Assembly: GCA_038030265.1 (NCBI GenBank)
Contig: CM075941.1
Span: 15,500,001-15,564,000, forward strand
Reading direction: 5' to 3'
Source of the DNA: Corythucha ciliata
Taxonomy: Eukaryota > Arthropoda > Insecta > Hemiptera > Tingidae
DNA: 64,000 bases
Every line of letters begins with the position of its first letter. Within the stretch, counting starts at the first letter, position 1. The translations under genes were made by a program, and so were the position numbers. The notes below the pieces were generated by a model that did no database searches, had not been told where the DNA came from, and saw nothing but the letters and a program-made list of their open reading frames with translations. Below are positions 48,851-62,208 of this stretch, piece by piece.

Positions 48851-50033
48851 AGCCATGAAATCCCCAAATAAACGAGAGCGAGAGCACCACGCCCCGCTGT
48901 TCTGCGAATTAACGGGCTATAAATTGTTCGTTTTAAGGGTTTACGGCCTCTTCGAGCTATTTATTAACTGCGGAAAGCCGTTGTAACTTTATGGATAAGT
49001 ACATTCCCCTCCCCTCGCTCGTCTCCACAGCTTCACCATTCTTCAACCGATTTACAAATGACTGGCTTCGTCATAAGGGTGATTTCGGTTGCTTTTATTC
49101 TCGACCCCTCCGCCCCTCACGCTCCCATTTGGACTGTTATTTAGAGGATTGATGCTGGAACCTGTTGTAAACTGTCGATAAATTCGGCTCAAGAGATTCA
49201 TTTTATCGCGAATGGGAGGAAGTTGGTATCAAACGTGAGAAAATTTAGTCTTCGAATTCTTCGATAACGACCGTTTTATTTGTGACAGCTTGCAATTCAG
49301 TTTGTATCCAGTCAACTCCCCCCCCCCCCGCCATCGCTTTATTCAGATATTCTCGAGTTATTATACTTCCGAGGTTTATTTCCATTAATTAAACGGTTAA
49401 TTAGAGCCTCTTTGACGTCCATAAAGGTGATGTAAGCCGCTGTCTATTAAAAAATGCAACCGGTAAAGCGCGTAAAACCGCTTTTTTTCAGTTGCTATTA
49501 TTATTAGCGGGGTATTTTGACGCTTTCTATACGTGAACGTTATGTAGTTGTCTATTTTTGCCCTCAACGAGGCTTTCTCGCACGAGCAATTGAGCAAATC
49601 TTCTTCTAAAATAGGAGTCTTCGTCGGTCTTATTTCTCTTTGGAATTTTCGACGGCCCTCCGGCTGTACGGCAAGGTACACATTTGTGATTGGTGGCTTT
49701 CGTTCTCACGATCGTACGTCTGTGTACGTATTTGGTGATAGTGGCGGGGTGGGGGACTTTAATATTCGGTAGATGTTATTTAGGAATGGGCATTGTTTTC
49801 AATGACATTTTCTTAAAAACTTTTGTTTCCTCAAGGACAAATGGTAGGCATTGCGCAACAAATTGTTCGTTCTTGGGGGAGAGAGAGAGAGAGAAACGCT
49901 AAAAATTGTTCAACTAATTGGTTATGACTTGATTAGCGCTTTTAATTTATTCGAAAATTTTTATGTTGGCAGGAAAAAAAAAAAACCGTCAGTGCAACAG
50001 ACAAAAATCTCCCCTTCGTCATAACAGAAAGAC
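48850..50033. promoter_or_regulatory. Upstream region of OGDH
   Basis: Unique sequence leading to the OGDH start, with a C run at 49318-49329, a (GA)n stretch near 49879-49893 and a poly(A) run just before the ATG. The transcription start and any 5' untranslated exon cannot be fixed from sequence. Overlapping ORFs at 49397-49902 have no recognisable motif. Confidence 0.35.
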
Positions 50034-53000
50034 ATGTACAGAGCCAGAACCGTCATCACTAATATCGCTCCGTTTCTACCGAATGCTGCGGGACCTCAGA
50101 AATTTGCCGCTTGGATTCGTGGAGCCGCTTCAAAAAGCGTCGGCGATGTTGTTACCAACTCGGCGGCGGCAGCGACGTCGGCCTCAACGGCTGCTGCCGC
50201 TGCCGTAGGTGGCAGCCGTAAATATAGTGCGGCGACCGCACTCGCCGCCGAACCATTTTTGAACGGTTCGTCGACCAGCTATGTCGAGGATATGTACAAT
50301 TCATGGCTGGCGGATCCTTCTAGCGTTCACGCGGTGAGTAACCTTTTTATTTTATTTTAATTTTAACGTGAATACGTTTTACGGTTTTTCTTCCTGAACT
50401 ATGCTGCGAAAAGTGAAAATAAACCAGATTCCAGGGTTATACGCCCTTCTCGGGTCCTATGCATTCCGGTCCTCGTCACCTCCAGTTGACGTTGCTGCCG
50501 CCGTCTTTTGGCCACTGGCTCTTGGTCAGCCTCAGCTTATTAGCCACTGGCCCTTGTCGAGCCACAGACCCTTGGCGGCAGCTCTGGGACATAAAAAAAG
50601 CATAACTTATTGTCTTCAAATACGCCTCGTCCTTGTATTGTCCAAATACAACTTACGTCCTGAAATGTTTCGCATATCGCCCCCCCCCCCTTTTTTCTTG
50701 GACCCTTGAGATGCCCCCTTGATAACCCAATTTTACGACTTTTATTACTTCATTGCATATCGAGGGAATTAATTAGTGTTGAAAAGAAGGGCCTTGAGCC
50801 TTTTGAACGGAAATACCCCGCTGTCGTTAATATACTTGATAATTGTCTGCCGGCAAAGTGCCAACAATAAGATTGAAATGAGTCTTGTTGACACATCAAC
50901 CGAACAATTCAGTTAAGCGATTATCAATACTCACTATTGCATTAAGGCTTTTAAAAAAAACTTGTTCTCTTTCATTCTTTTTTCTTTCTTTATTTCCACA
51001 TAAAGCCCGACATAAAGCGGTGCTAACCAGCTCGGTCAGACAGGGTCTTGGAGGACTAGAGGTCTCTAATTCGATTGTACTCTTCCCCCTCCCCCCTCTG
51101 TTATTCAATTGTTAAGCCTTGGTCATGAGGTCGCCAAAGTTATATGTAGGGGGGGGGGGGGTCCAACGTAAATTGAGCGGAAAAAGAATGTGAGGCATCC
51201 AATTTAACGAGTAAATATTGTGAAACACTTAATTCCCTCTTGAATTCATATTAATATTTAAACGTTTAGGAGAAAAGTTGACTTTTCCGCCTTTTCAAAA
51301 TTATCATGAACATGGGGGGGGGGGAGTGGTACAAGTTTGGTATCCTCTGCCCTCTCCCCCTTCACAACCTCTTCAGCCGTGGCATCAAATTGTACCAAAC
51401 TTCCTGTGTAGTCGAAAGAGAATAATTTTGGGTGGAGTTCGACCGTGACCTTCACGATGTGTAAAGTGGGGGGGGGGGGCTCGCAACTCCTCAAAAACTG
51501 CCCAAAACTCCTCGTCATCCGGACTTTACCGGTGGTGGGAACCCTTACAAGTGAAGATTTAGAGGCACGCAGATCCGTAAGCCTTAGTCGATGAGAATGT
51601 GCGAGAAGAAGTGACGATTGCACGGATTGGTTGTTGAGATGACATTGGTTGTCACAGACCGGGGAAATCCGGGAAAAGTCAGGGAATTTCTTTATTTTTA
51701 CACCAAAGCCAGGGAAAAATTAGCGAACAGCTTCTTGTCCTAGACTTGCTGGCATTTGGTGGTTAGACGAGACAAAAAATTGTACTAATGCGTCGTCGCT
51801 ATTCGCGGTCTCTTTCTTTCTCGATTTTTTGAGTCACATGTTATACCAGTCAGGTGCGGATTCAGGAATTTGCTCAAGGCTTGTGTGCTTTGCTCTACTA
51901 AAAATGGCCTATAAATTGTTAAACTTGATATTCCAACTATAAAAACTGCTAAGCTAATTATACTCGCACTCCAAAATGACAAAGGTGACGATTTGCACCT
52001 TGAAAATGGACAAACTGACTATTTGCGCGCTAAATTTTGGTTATTCCCACTTTATAAATGACTTCAAGCGCCCTGAATATACTTGAACAGGTCATGATCC
52101 CCGCCCTAAAACTGACCATTCGCGCGCCAAAAACGGCCAAACTGACCATTCAGGCGCCAAAAATGGCCAATAATTCACGCCATTAGCTTGACGGACTATT
52201 TGCTAACAGCTAAACTGAATATTTGAGCGCTAGAAACAGACGAAAGGTAGTTCTTGCTCAAAAAATATCCAAACCGACTCTACGAAACCTAAAACTGGCT
52301 AAATTTATGGTTCGTGCCCTTTAAAATACCTGAACGGATTATTCCTGCACAATGGCTAAGTCGACCATTCAAGTGCCAAAAATGGCAAAAGTGACCATTC
52401 GTACCTTGCTTTGACGGACTATTCGCGCCCAAAAAACGGCTACACTGACTATATTCGTGTCCCAAAATGGCAGAACCGACAGTTCGCGCTCTGAAAATGA
52501 CAAATCTGACTATTAGGGCGCTGATAATGGCCAAACTGGTCGTTCACGTCCCAAAATTGGCAATAGTGACTATATGCGCCCTAGAAATGGCTAAACTGAA
52601 GATACGCTCGCTAAAATCGATCAACTGGTCATTCGTTCCGCGATCGAACACGGCCCTCTCCGCCTTACCAAGTCAACGACTCGCCCCCATTCCCTGATGG
52701 TTGATTCCTCCAATACTTCCCCGTGCTCGCGCTATAAAATGGCTTGTCAGGATATACATGCTCTTAAAAAAATAAAAAATACACTGAGCCTTCCAGTTGC
52801 TGCACGCCAGATGCACGAATCGGATTTAGGGTGTCACGTTTCAAGTTTTTTGGGCGTATCACCGGTTAAAAGAGGAATGAGGAACAAAGTTGGTAGTTTT
52901 TGAACTGGAAAAATCAAATTTACGGCTCCTGTTGGTACTGGGGAGGAGGATCGCAGTCATGCAGCTGATCAGCCAGTTTATGGTGTGATATTACAAGTTT

Positions 53001-56000
53001 TGGCGCCGGATACATTTTTGTGTGATTTAACAATTCCTGGATACTCCTGGAGCCAACGTGAAACCTGGGACTCGCTGCCCCCTGAGCTCCTCCCAACATC
53101 CGCACCTGATAACAGTATTCTTCTGAGCGTGCGATGTGCTCTCAAGTCACTACTAAGTAACTCTCTTGTACATGTATGTATAAGTGTTTAATTTCGTAGA
53201 CTAAGTTCTTCCAATGTTACCCGAATTTGGTCAGATAATTCCACGTAACTGGTCAGGGAAAACCGGGAAAAGTCGGGGAATTCCGTTCGCTACAGGCTGT
53301 GGCAACCCATGAATGGGAGCTCCGGGATTGAGGTATGAGGCCGTGGCCTCACATACGCCCGGACTAACGTTTATCAGGCGCTCCAAGGATGCTACGGTCA
53401 GTAGGACGCGTGATGTTCTCTTCAGTTTTCTCGCAAATGGATCGACGGATAATATGATACGAAGAAGCGTTGAGCTATGGTTTTAGTGGACGTACGAGGT
53501 AACACGGGTTGTCTTGTGGGATTCGCCATTGCGGTCAAAGTGGGCCGCAAAAGGGACAGCTCCCACTGCTGTGATGAGTTGTGAGTGCCGCAACATTGGG
53601 TTCTTATAGAGCAAAATTGGTTTCTCCATAATTAAAACTCATTAATGGGGGTTTCCTCCAAAACATTGGCTCTTCCTAAAGCTAAACCTGTGAAATTGAG
53701 TTTTCTGTAAGTTAAACCTGCGAAATTGTGTTTTCCGAAATGTGATTTTTCAATATCGAAACCCTGTGAAATGGGCTTTTCATTAGGGAAACTCACAGAT
53801 TTGGGTTTTCCATAAGCGAAACCCAAAAAATTGGGTTTTCATTTACGTAACCTGCGAAATTGGGGGTTTCCATTAGCAAAACCTACGAAATTGGGTTTTT
53901 GAGCGAGCCAAACCAGGTAAATTGGATGAAGTTGAACCAAAACAAGTAATTCAGTGAGAGGACCACACGAACTTTCGTATTTTCACTTTTCTTAGAGCCT
54001 ATCCCGCGATATTGCTGACCACCATCCCATTACTCTCCTTTATTATGCGGTGGTAGATACGTTTTAACTTTTCTCTCCCACTCACAGTCATGGGACGCTT
54101 TTTTCCGCAACTCAGCCGCCGCCCCCGGTCAAGCCTACGTGTCACCACCGTCCCTGGCGCCACCGCCCAAGGGCCACGTCCCCATCACGGCACTCGCTCC
54201 ATCCTTCATGCCATCCGGTGGTCTGGGAGCTTCGCATATCACCGATAAGGTCATCGACGATCATCTAGCGGTTCAAGCCATAATTCGATCTTATCAGGTA
54301 AGACCTGTTTTTGTCGTTGTTTTTTTTTTATTATTATTATTTTCAGGGCGACATCGCACTTTTTTGATTAATTTTCGTCGGTTTTTCACTGTCTTGGGGT
54401 GGGTGCGTCTGCACTGATTCAAACAGTCACCACCGCCAGTAATTAATTGTTTTTCTATTTCAATCGGAAAGAGAGGGCTAGGTGTTTTATTTTAAGGTGA
54501 CGGAGTTGTAATTCAGGCCATTCAGGCGGTAGAAAGCAACAACTCCTGCATAAACCGTTAAAATATTGCCTGTTTTTGTCTCGTTGATAGTTTTTTTTCG
54601 TCTCTGTGTTGACCCTCGGGGGTTTACGTTGATTCACTTTTTGAATCACCGTGATGTAGAATTTGTTTTTAAAGCTTTTGTTCCTCGTACAAGCATGCCT
54701 GGTCTCGAGTACTCGACAATTGAGGCAATCCATTCCCCCCGACTAATCGTACTGTCATGAACAGCTCGAGAAGTACTTAACTAAACTCTTGAGGGAAAAA
54801 ACATGTGCGAGTACTGCATGGCAAATAAGGGAAATGCGGAATTTGGTATTAATTGGTCTTGAATTTTGGATTGAAAAGTCAAGCATGTCCCCCGCTCCTC
54901 CTCATCCTCCCGCTCTTGACGGCAAAAAGTCGACCGTAATTGTTGCTTACAAATATGTACACGTTCAGGCGAGGGGTCATTTAGTGGCTGAGTTGGACCC
55001 GTTGGGCATTACGTACGCTGACTTGCATTCACCCTTCAAGGATCGTGAAGGAAGACCTCATGAGGTGGTCGTCCGACAGTATATGCTTGGTAAGAGCGTT
55101 TTTTTTTTTTTAAAGATTGAAGACGAACTATAAGGAAAATTCGCCTTTCCCTCAGGAAAAATTAATCGTTATTTGTTGATAAACATTGAGAGGAGTCTTT
55201 TGAAGTAGCGTGGTAGCTAGATTTTCGTGTCTTGGCATGCGCTTGTTTAGGAGCTTTTTTCTTAACTTTGCTTCAACTATTCTCTAACGCTGGGGTTCAT
55301 TGTTTTCCGTTCTAACCAACCAAAACGTCTCTCAACTTCGTCGCCTTTTTTTTTTTTTTTTTTTTTTTTTGGTGTGCCCTTTGTGTTTTCACTTTCTTTT
55401 GTTTGGCTATTTTATTTTATTTATTTTTTTTGTCGTTTGGCTTTGAACAAAAAAAAACACACACAAACATTTTAATCAGATTCGTGGACACCACATCGCC
55501 AAATTGGACCCACTGGGCATATCATCGGCGGATTTGGACGATAGGACACCACCCGAACTTCTCTACTCTCATTATGCCTTCGGTAAGTGACTTTTTCCAT
55601 CGGAGTCGGCATTTGATGAAGGAAAAAGCCCCCCCACCCCCAACCCACCCTCTTAAAGAGTCCTTAAATTTCACAATGGTTTTTATGAAAGGTAAAGATT
55701 TTTTTTTTTTTTTGTAGTAAACGTTATAACCGCGTCATTAATTTCATCGATCATTGTGGGATTGGACTTGTCTTTTGGTTCTTAATTATTGCTTGAACGT
55801 CGCATTGATGTTTTATAGTGCGTGAAATTTATTTATTTATTTATTTTTTTTTGTCTTGAAATTATCACGGAAAAAGTTATCTTCGCCCGCTCTTTGAGCC
55901 ATGAGATTGCGGAGTTCACAGACAGTTGTTGCGTTGCATGTAGTAATTTTCCTGATTTTCCTTCCCCCCCTCCCAACACACCCAACCACTCATCTTCTTC

Positions 56001-59000
56001 TGTGTCTGACGGCATTAAAATTTTCGATAAGAGTATGAGTTTTTTACAGTTAAGATGAGCTCATTTTGATTTTCCCGGTAAATCAATCATGGGGGTAAGA
56101 TGTATTATTGTATTTTAACTGTTGCAAGATAACTAAATACGTGCAAATTGTTTAGTCACGCCCAATGGCTGGTTAGACGCGAGACTATCTATCGATGAAT
56201 TCATACAGTTCAAAAGCCCCACAATACCGGACTAAAACTCTTGTTTCCGAGCGGCTAGATCCTCCCTAGAAACATTCCAAGGTGATCGAGTTATTAGATT
56301 ACAAATTTATTCTAAAAAAGCGAGTTGAGCGTGAGGATATTGCAAAAAAAAATGAGACGGGGTAACTTATTCGCGTCAGTCTACAATTCTGAATGAACCC
56401 TATGAAATTAGTGGTTTGTCTCGCGGTCGCCTACCATAGAGCTAGACCCAAATTCAAGCCACCTTGTAGAATCCACACCAAAACACTACGATAATGGTCT
56501 CATTACCCTTGCATCTCTACCAGTCACAGCGCCCCTTCCCCCCTAACGTACACCGTTGCACCCAGACGTTGCGTGCAACGCTACGTTTCGTAGCGTTTAA
56601 GCAACGAAAATTGTTCCGCAATAGACTGGGCTCCTAGGCTTGGGTGGAATTTGGGCTAGAGAGCAGCTCCAATGCCTACGACAATATTATTGTCCATCAC
56701 TTATCAAGCGTAGTCGAGTTGGGTGTCATCACTGACTTTACGGAGACATACTCTAACGAAAAAAAATATATATATTACTTCGATGTTAAATAAATGGTTT
56801 CGAGCACAGTGACGCCGAAACGGTATCAATAAGGTGTAGCAAAACTCTGAAAAAAGGACGAAACCCACACCTATGGGTGTCCCCCCCCCCCCCAACAACA
56901 TCGCACCGCGCCACATTGCCTTCCAACAGCTAGGCCATTCTGTGAATGTGCATGGCACAGCTACGCCGGGATGTTGCGGCTGAAATTTAGAAAGTCTCTA
57001 TTTAATTGCTTAGAGGAAGAAAAAGCGCTAATTCGCGCTTGAATTAGCTTTTTTTCTCCATTCGGACCATGAATTAGAGCGTTTTCTCAATTTTAGCCAC
57101 GAGTTGGCGTTTTTCTTAATTTTTGCTGCAAATAAGTGTTTTTCTCTATTTTAGCCGCCAATAAATGTGATTTTTTTTTTTTTTCAATTTCAGCAGTTTG
57201 TTGGCGTTTTTCAACAATTTATCCACGAATTAGCACTTTTCCTTATTTCATCCGCTAATTTGCGATTTTTCTCAATAATATGCAAGAATTAATAATCGAT
57301 TTTATCTGTTACACTCGTCGATTAACACTTTCTCTTAATTTTAGCCGCGAATACAAGTTTTTCACATTTAGCCATTTTTGTCTCAAAGTTGCCTTTAGTA
57401 GCTGTGAATTGGTGTTTTATCAATTTAAGCCGTGAATAGCGTTTTTCTTAATTTTAGCCGCGAATTGGCATTTTTCCGATTTTAACCTACGCTTTATCTG
57501 CGTATTAGCATTTTTTCTTAAGTTTTCCTGTAATTAGTAATTTTTCTCATTTTTAGCCTCAAGTATACCACGGAGGTGATGTATAGACAAACGCCAATTC
57601 GCGGCTAAAACTGATAAAAATCACTAATTAGTGGATAAATTATGAAAAAGCGCTAATTCGCGTGTAAAATGTACAACAGCGCTAATAAACGACTAAAATT
57701 GAATCACTTAAACCAATCGCTGCAAAAATTGAGAAAATCCGAAAAACGCCAATTCGTAACTCGAATTAATAAAAACGCTAATGGGGAACTTGCGTGAATC
57801 TCAGATTGGGAAGAAAAGCATACCGGTGATTTGACCCTTGAGCTGAAGGATAACAACGGAAGTTGCAACCCGATTGGTACGTTTTAAGATTTTTAAAAAA
57901 GGTTCAAAGTTCTTCACGAAGGGATGGATGGTGCTAGGGGAAATGACGTAAATCCTTACTTGTGAATCAATTGAGAGAACTCTAAAATAGTCTATTTACG
58001 AATAACATGAAAAATTTCCCTCCAGTAAACTCGTCTAACCCCCTCTTCCCCGCATCATCCATTTCGATAAATAAGGTTTGACGTAATCGAACTCCTACTC
58101 AAAATTTTTAAAAATTCGCTAAAAAAGCATCCTTGATTGAGTTCAAAGTTTAATGTGAGCAATAGGCTTGTGAAAGAGCCCTCTTTAAGAAACACCAACT
58201 TTTGAAACATGTGCAAGTTCCCCATTGTGGGGCTAAAATTGAGGAAACACCCATTCACGGCTTCTGAAGGCAACTTTGTGGATAAAATTGAGAATAAGTG
58301 CTAATTCCTCGCACAAATTGAATGAAATTGCTAATTCACGAGTGAAATTAAGACAAATCATGACAACTAATGCGGGGCAGAAATTGAGAAACACGCGACG
58401 CTAAAATGGAGATAAATTGCTAATTAGGGGGAGAATTAAGAAAAGCGCTAAATCGCGGTTAAAGTGCAGAAAAACGCTAATAAGCGGCCAAAGTTGAGAG
58501 ATAGTGCTAATCGGCGGCTAAACTGAAGAAAAATTCACCAGTTTTTGAGGTCACCAACAACTTCGCAACTAAAACAGATAATTTTAGTTATCAAGTTTCT
58601 TTAGGTGCTTGGTAGGAGGCTAAAATTGAGAAGGCGCGCTAATGTGCTGATCTTGTGTCAAGTACGTGGCAAAAGGCTTGAAACAGGGGTAATATTCGCG
58701 TCTGAAATAGTGGAAAAGTGCTAATTCGTTGAAAAAGCGAAAAAATCACTAATTCACGGCTAAAAAGTGAAAAAAGGTCCAATTCACGGCCATAATTGAG
58801 AAAAAGCTACGACAAATCGCTTAGTAGGTTAAGCCGGGGTTAAGCTAATATTGGAAAAAATGCCAGTTCATTATTTCTCAAGGTAACTTCGTGACAAAAA
58901 TGGAGAAAAAGTACTAATTCGCATGCGATAAATGAGAAAAAAATCACTAAGTCGTGGTTTAAATTGCTAAAATATGATAATTCGCGGATTCATTTAAGAA

Positions 59001-62000
59001 AACTTGGTAATTCACACCTAAAATAGAGAAGGGGCGTGAATTCACGGCCAAGGTTGACAAAAAGAGCTCATTTGCAACTAAAAAAAAAAAAAATGGCGGA
59101 TCAATTTTAGACAAGACTCTGATTCCCTGGGCTAAAATGGAGTATAAGCGGCTGAAATTGGGAAATAATTCACTGCTAAAATTGAGAAAAAACGCTAATT
59201 CACGGATCAATTGGCTGAAACTCCACGCGCTTGTCCCCTTCTCCCTGCAGGAGTGGATCCTTGGAGGCAGGGGCACGTGGTGTTTCTAACGCCAAGATAT
59301 CGTCAAAATGGTGTATTTTCTACAATTTTGAGGCAATTTTCTCTATTGTTGGCGTGGTTTATAATTTCAGAGTGGCTGTAAATCGGTCGGTGGTAACGTA
59401 AGTAAACGTAGACCGCCCTGTTCGGTTCTGGAACGGCTTGTTTATCGTTTTTAGGGTGTATTCTCAGAGCTATTAATGGTCAGTTTTACAATATTTTCAG
59501 GGTACCTCGACGGTGTAGGCATTTTCAAGGCGTGAATCTTCAGTTGAGCCATTTGTAGGGCGTGAATCGTCAGTTTGGTCAATATTAGACCGTGAATTGC
59601 CAGTTTGTCATTTTTATGGCGTCAATAACCGGTTGGCTATTTTTAGGGCACTACTCCATTTCAAGGCGTGAATCCTCCATTTGTCATTTTAGGGCGTGAA
59701 ATTGCCGTTTTTGAAGCATGAATTGTCGGTTTTACCATTTTCAGGGAATTCTGAAGGCACAAATTGCTGTTCAGCCGTTATTATGGCGGATTTAGTCTTG
59801 TTTGACTTTTTTAGACAGCGGAATTTGCCAGTTTGGTCATTTTTAGGATGGTGAACGGCCAGTTTGGCTTTTAAGGGTATGAATCGCTAATTTGGTGATG
59901 GGCGGGGGGAAGCCCGAAGTGCGTCAGTTTTGCCTTTTTATTGTGTGAATCGTCAGTTGCATTTTCATGACGTCAACTGTGCCACATCGTCAATTGTGCC
60001 ACTTGTAGGGCGTGAATCGGAAATTTGGCCATTTTTAGTGTTCGATTTGCTAGTTAGTTTTAGTGTTCGAGTTTCTAGTTTTTAGTGTTCGGTGTTCTAG
60101 TTTTCTAGTGCATTTGAGCCCTGAATTGCCAGTGGCTATTATCAAGGGCTCGAATCGTCATTTCAGTTCTAGTTGTCAGTTTCTACGACGTGAATTTTGC
60201 CAGTTTGGCCATTTTAGGCTCAAGTTGTCCGAAAAGCCATTCTCAAGGCATAAATAGCCAGTTTAGCCGATATTATGGCGGATTTAGTCATGTTTGCCAT
60301 TTTCAGGGTGCGGAATAGTAATTGCCACTCCGCGCTTCCCAGGCTGTGAATTGCCAGTTTTTCATGGTATGGATGCTTTATGGAGAAATACTTCAGTTTG
60401 AACATTTTTTTTAAAGCGCGAATTGCCATTTTTAGGACGTAATAGGATGTGAATTGCTAGGTTGGCTATTTGGGGGTGCAAACAACCGCTTTGCCAGTTT
60501 TAGGACATGCGTAATAGCCAGTTTGGCGTGAATCGTCAGTTGAAGCTTTTTAGGGCGCATAGAGTCAGTTTTGACAATTTTTGGCAGTATTGCCGGCAGG
60601 CGAAAATTATCACTACAGCCATTTCTAAGGCAAGAATGGTCAGTTCAAGCAGTGAATTTAGTCAATTTTGCCAATTAGTCATTGTGAAAAGCTAGTCAGG
60701 CATTTTTAGGGCGTGGAATAGCCAGTTTTGGCCGTTTTTATTGTAAGAATCGCCTATTTTTTAAATTTTTTTTTCCGTCCGTTAAGCTCCATAAAATATG
60801 GTCATTCTGGGCCTTACCCGACACTTGTCACTAACCACACCCCGCACCACATCCATTCAGCCGTTCTGTGAGTCAGGGAATTTTGTCCTGGTGAACTGTG
60901 GACTCCCTGTGAGTCCCGCGCACCACACACAATCAAGATGTACAGCCTATTCCTACCTAAACGTGACTAACTGACCTCCAGGGGCGCTTAATAGGCCCTA
61001 AAAATGGTCCCCAGGCATAAAGTGGCCAAAAACGTCAGAATCTTGGGAGTAACTTCTTCCCCGCGGCGCGAAAATCCGCCTTGATTTTTGAATTCTTCGT
61101 TTCGGTTAACTTTTGGGTGTGCAGTTTAGTCCCATTTGAAACAATTTTTGGTCATTATTCCTATCATAATCTAGTCAACTATAGAATGCACCCGGTCCTG
61201 GCCAAAATGCACTCAAGGGGGCCCGTGTCAGCGGCGGTCAAAGTGGTCGAAAATGCCCTTTTTGCAGCGTCGTTGGCTTCAGTGGATTTTCTGGACTCCG
61301 GAGCGGTCCACCCCCTCCAGGGCTTTTCATTGGCCTCAACATTACATAGTTGGGCCCTATAAATCCCTCCGTAGTTGAGTTACCCACGACGAACAGTAGT
61401 GGGTGTGGGGCTTATAAGCCCCCATTGAGCTTCATGAGAGTGGAAGATAACTTTTTCACCCTTTTTTTTTTTTTTTTTTTGCTTTCTTATCGTTAATTCA
61501 CGAGCACACGTGAATAATTCACGCCAGTTTAACGTCACCTTTTCATTCCTTTTGCTCGTCGATTCTGTAGAACACCTTTTTTATTTTTCATCCTAAACAG
61601 TTTTTTATGTGACGTTTGAGGTTCATGAATTTTAACAACCTTTTTTATTTAAAAAAATAAAAATAATTCCGTTAAAGCATGCACTTCTTCCTTCGCTAAT
61701 TTGTTCTTGAACGCCTTTTTTATTTTATTTTATTTTATTTTTTTTTTTTTGTACGCACTTTTTTTTCTGCCTGCCTGAGCTTAAGTTTTGTTTAGATAAG
61801 GATAAATTCAGGAATATGATACCCCGCACCCATTCTCAGCTGCTACAACACAGGGTCTTTGGGATGCTCGAAAGTATGTAATTTTTTGTTTTCTTTCATT
61901 TTTTTTTTAAGTTAAGTGGGAGGCTAAAAACGGTAACGTTTTGCTATAGGGAGGGGGGACGGGTGGACAATAACTTTTGTTGTTGATATTGTAGCAGATC

Positions 62001-62164
62001 CCCGTGGGGTTTTTTTTTTTTTACTAATGCGTTAGTAATTTTTTTACTAATCAAAATTTGACTTCTCTCAATTATTATTTGTTTAATCCTGTCCTTTTTT
62101 AAATCCTAAGACCTTCATTTACTGAATTGTTTTAGCCATAATTACATGTTCGCTTAAAACGCTT

Positions 62165-62208
<44 letters not shown>

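Larger units (their letters stand above)
50334..54087 (+). other. OGDH intron 1, filled with repeats
   Basis: A 3.75-kb intron (donor GTGAGT, acceptor CACAG). In order it holds copy 2 of the 220-bp repeat, C/G runs, the full class B element and a class C array. No additional exon was recognised. The ORFs at 50885-51623 carry no family motifs. Confidence 0.7.

Noticed and set aside
55403..55717. 104-residue ORF spanning OGDH exon B
   Set aside because: It is in another frame from exon B for most of its length and runs through poly(T) and C-rich intron sequence.
61810..61880. Possible third OGDH alternative or insert exon (CTCAG acceptor-like, GTATGT donor-like)
   Set aside because: The frame-preserving version meets a TGA in the phase required between exon B and the exon at 62323, and other versions break phase. 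No similarity to known insert exons.
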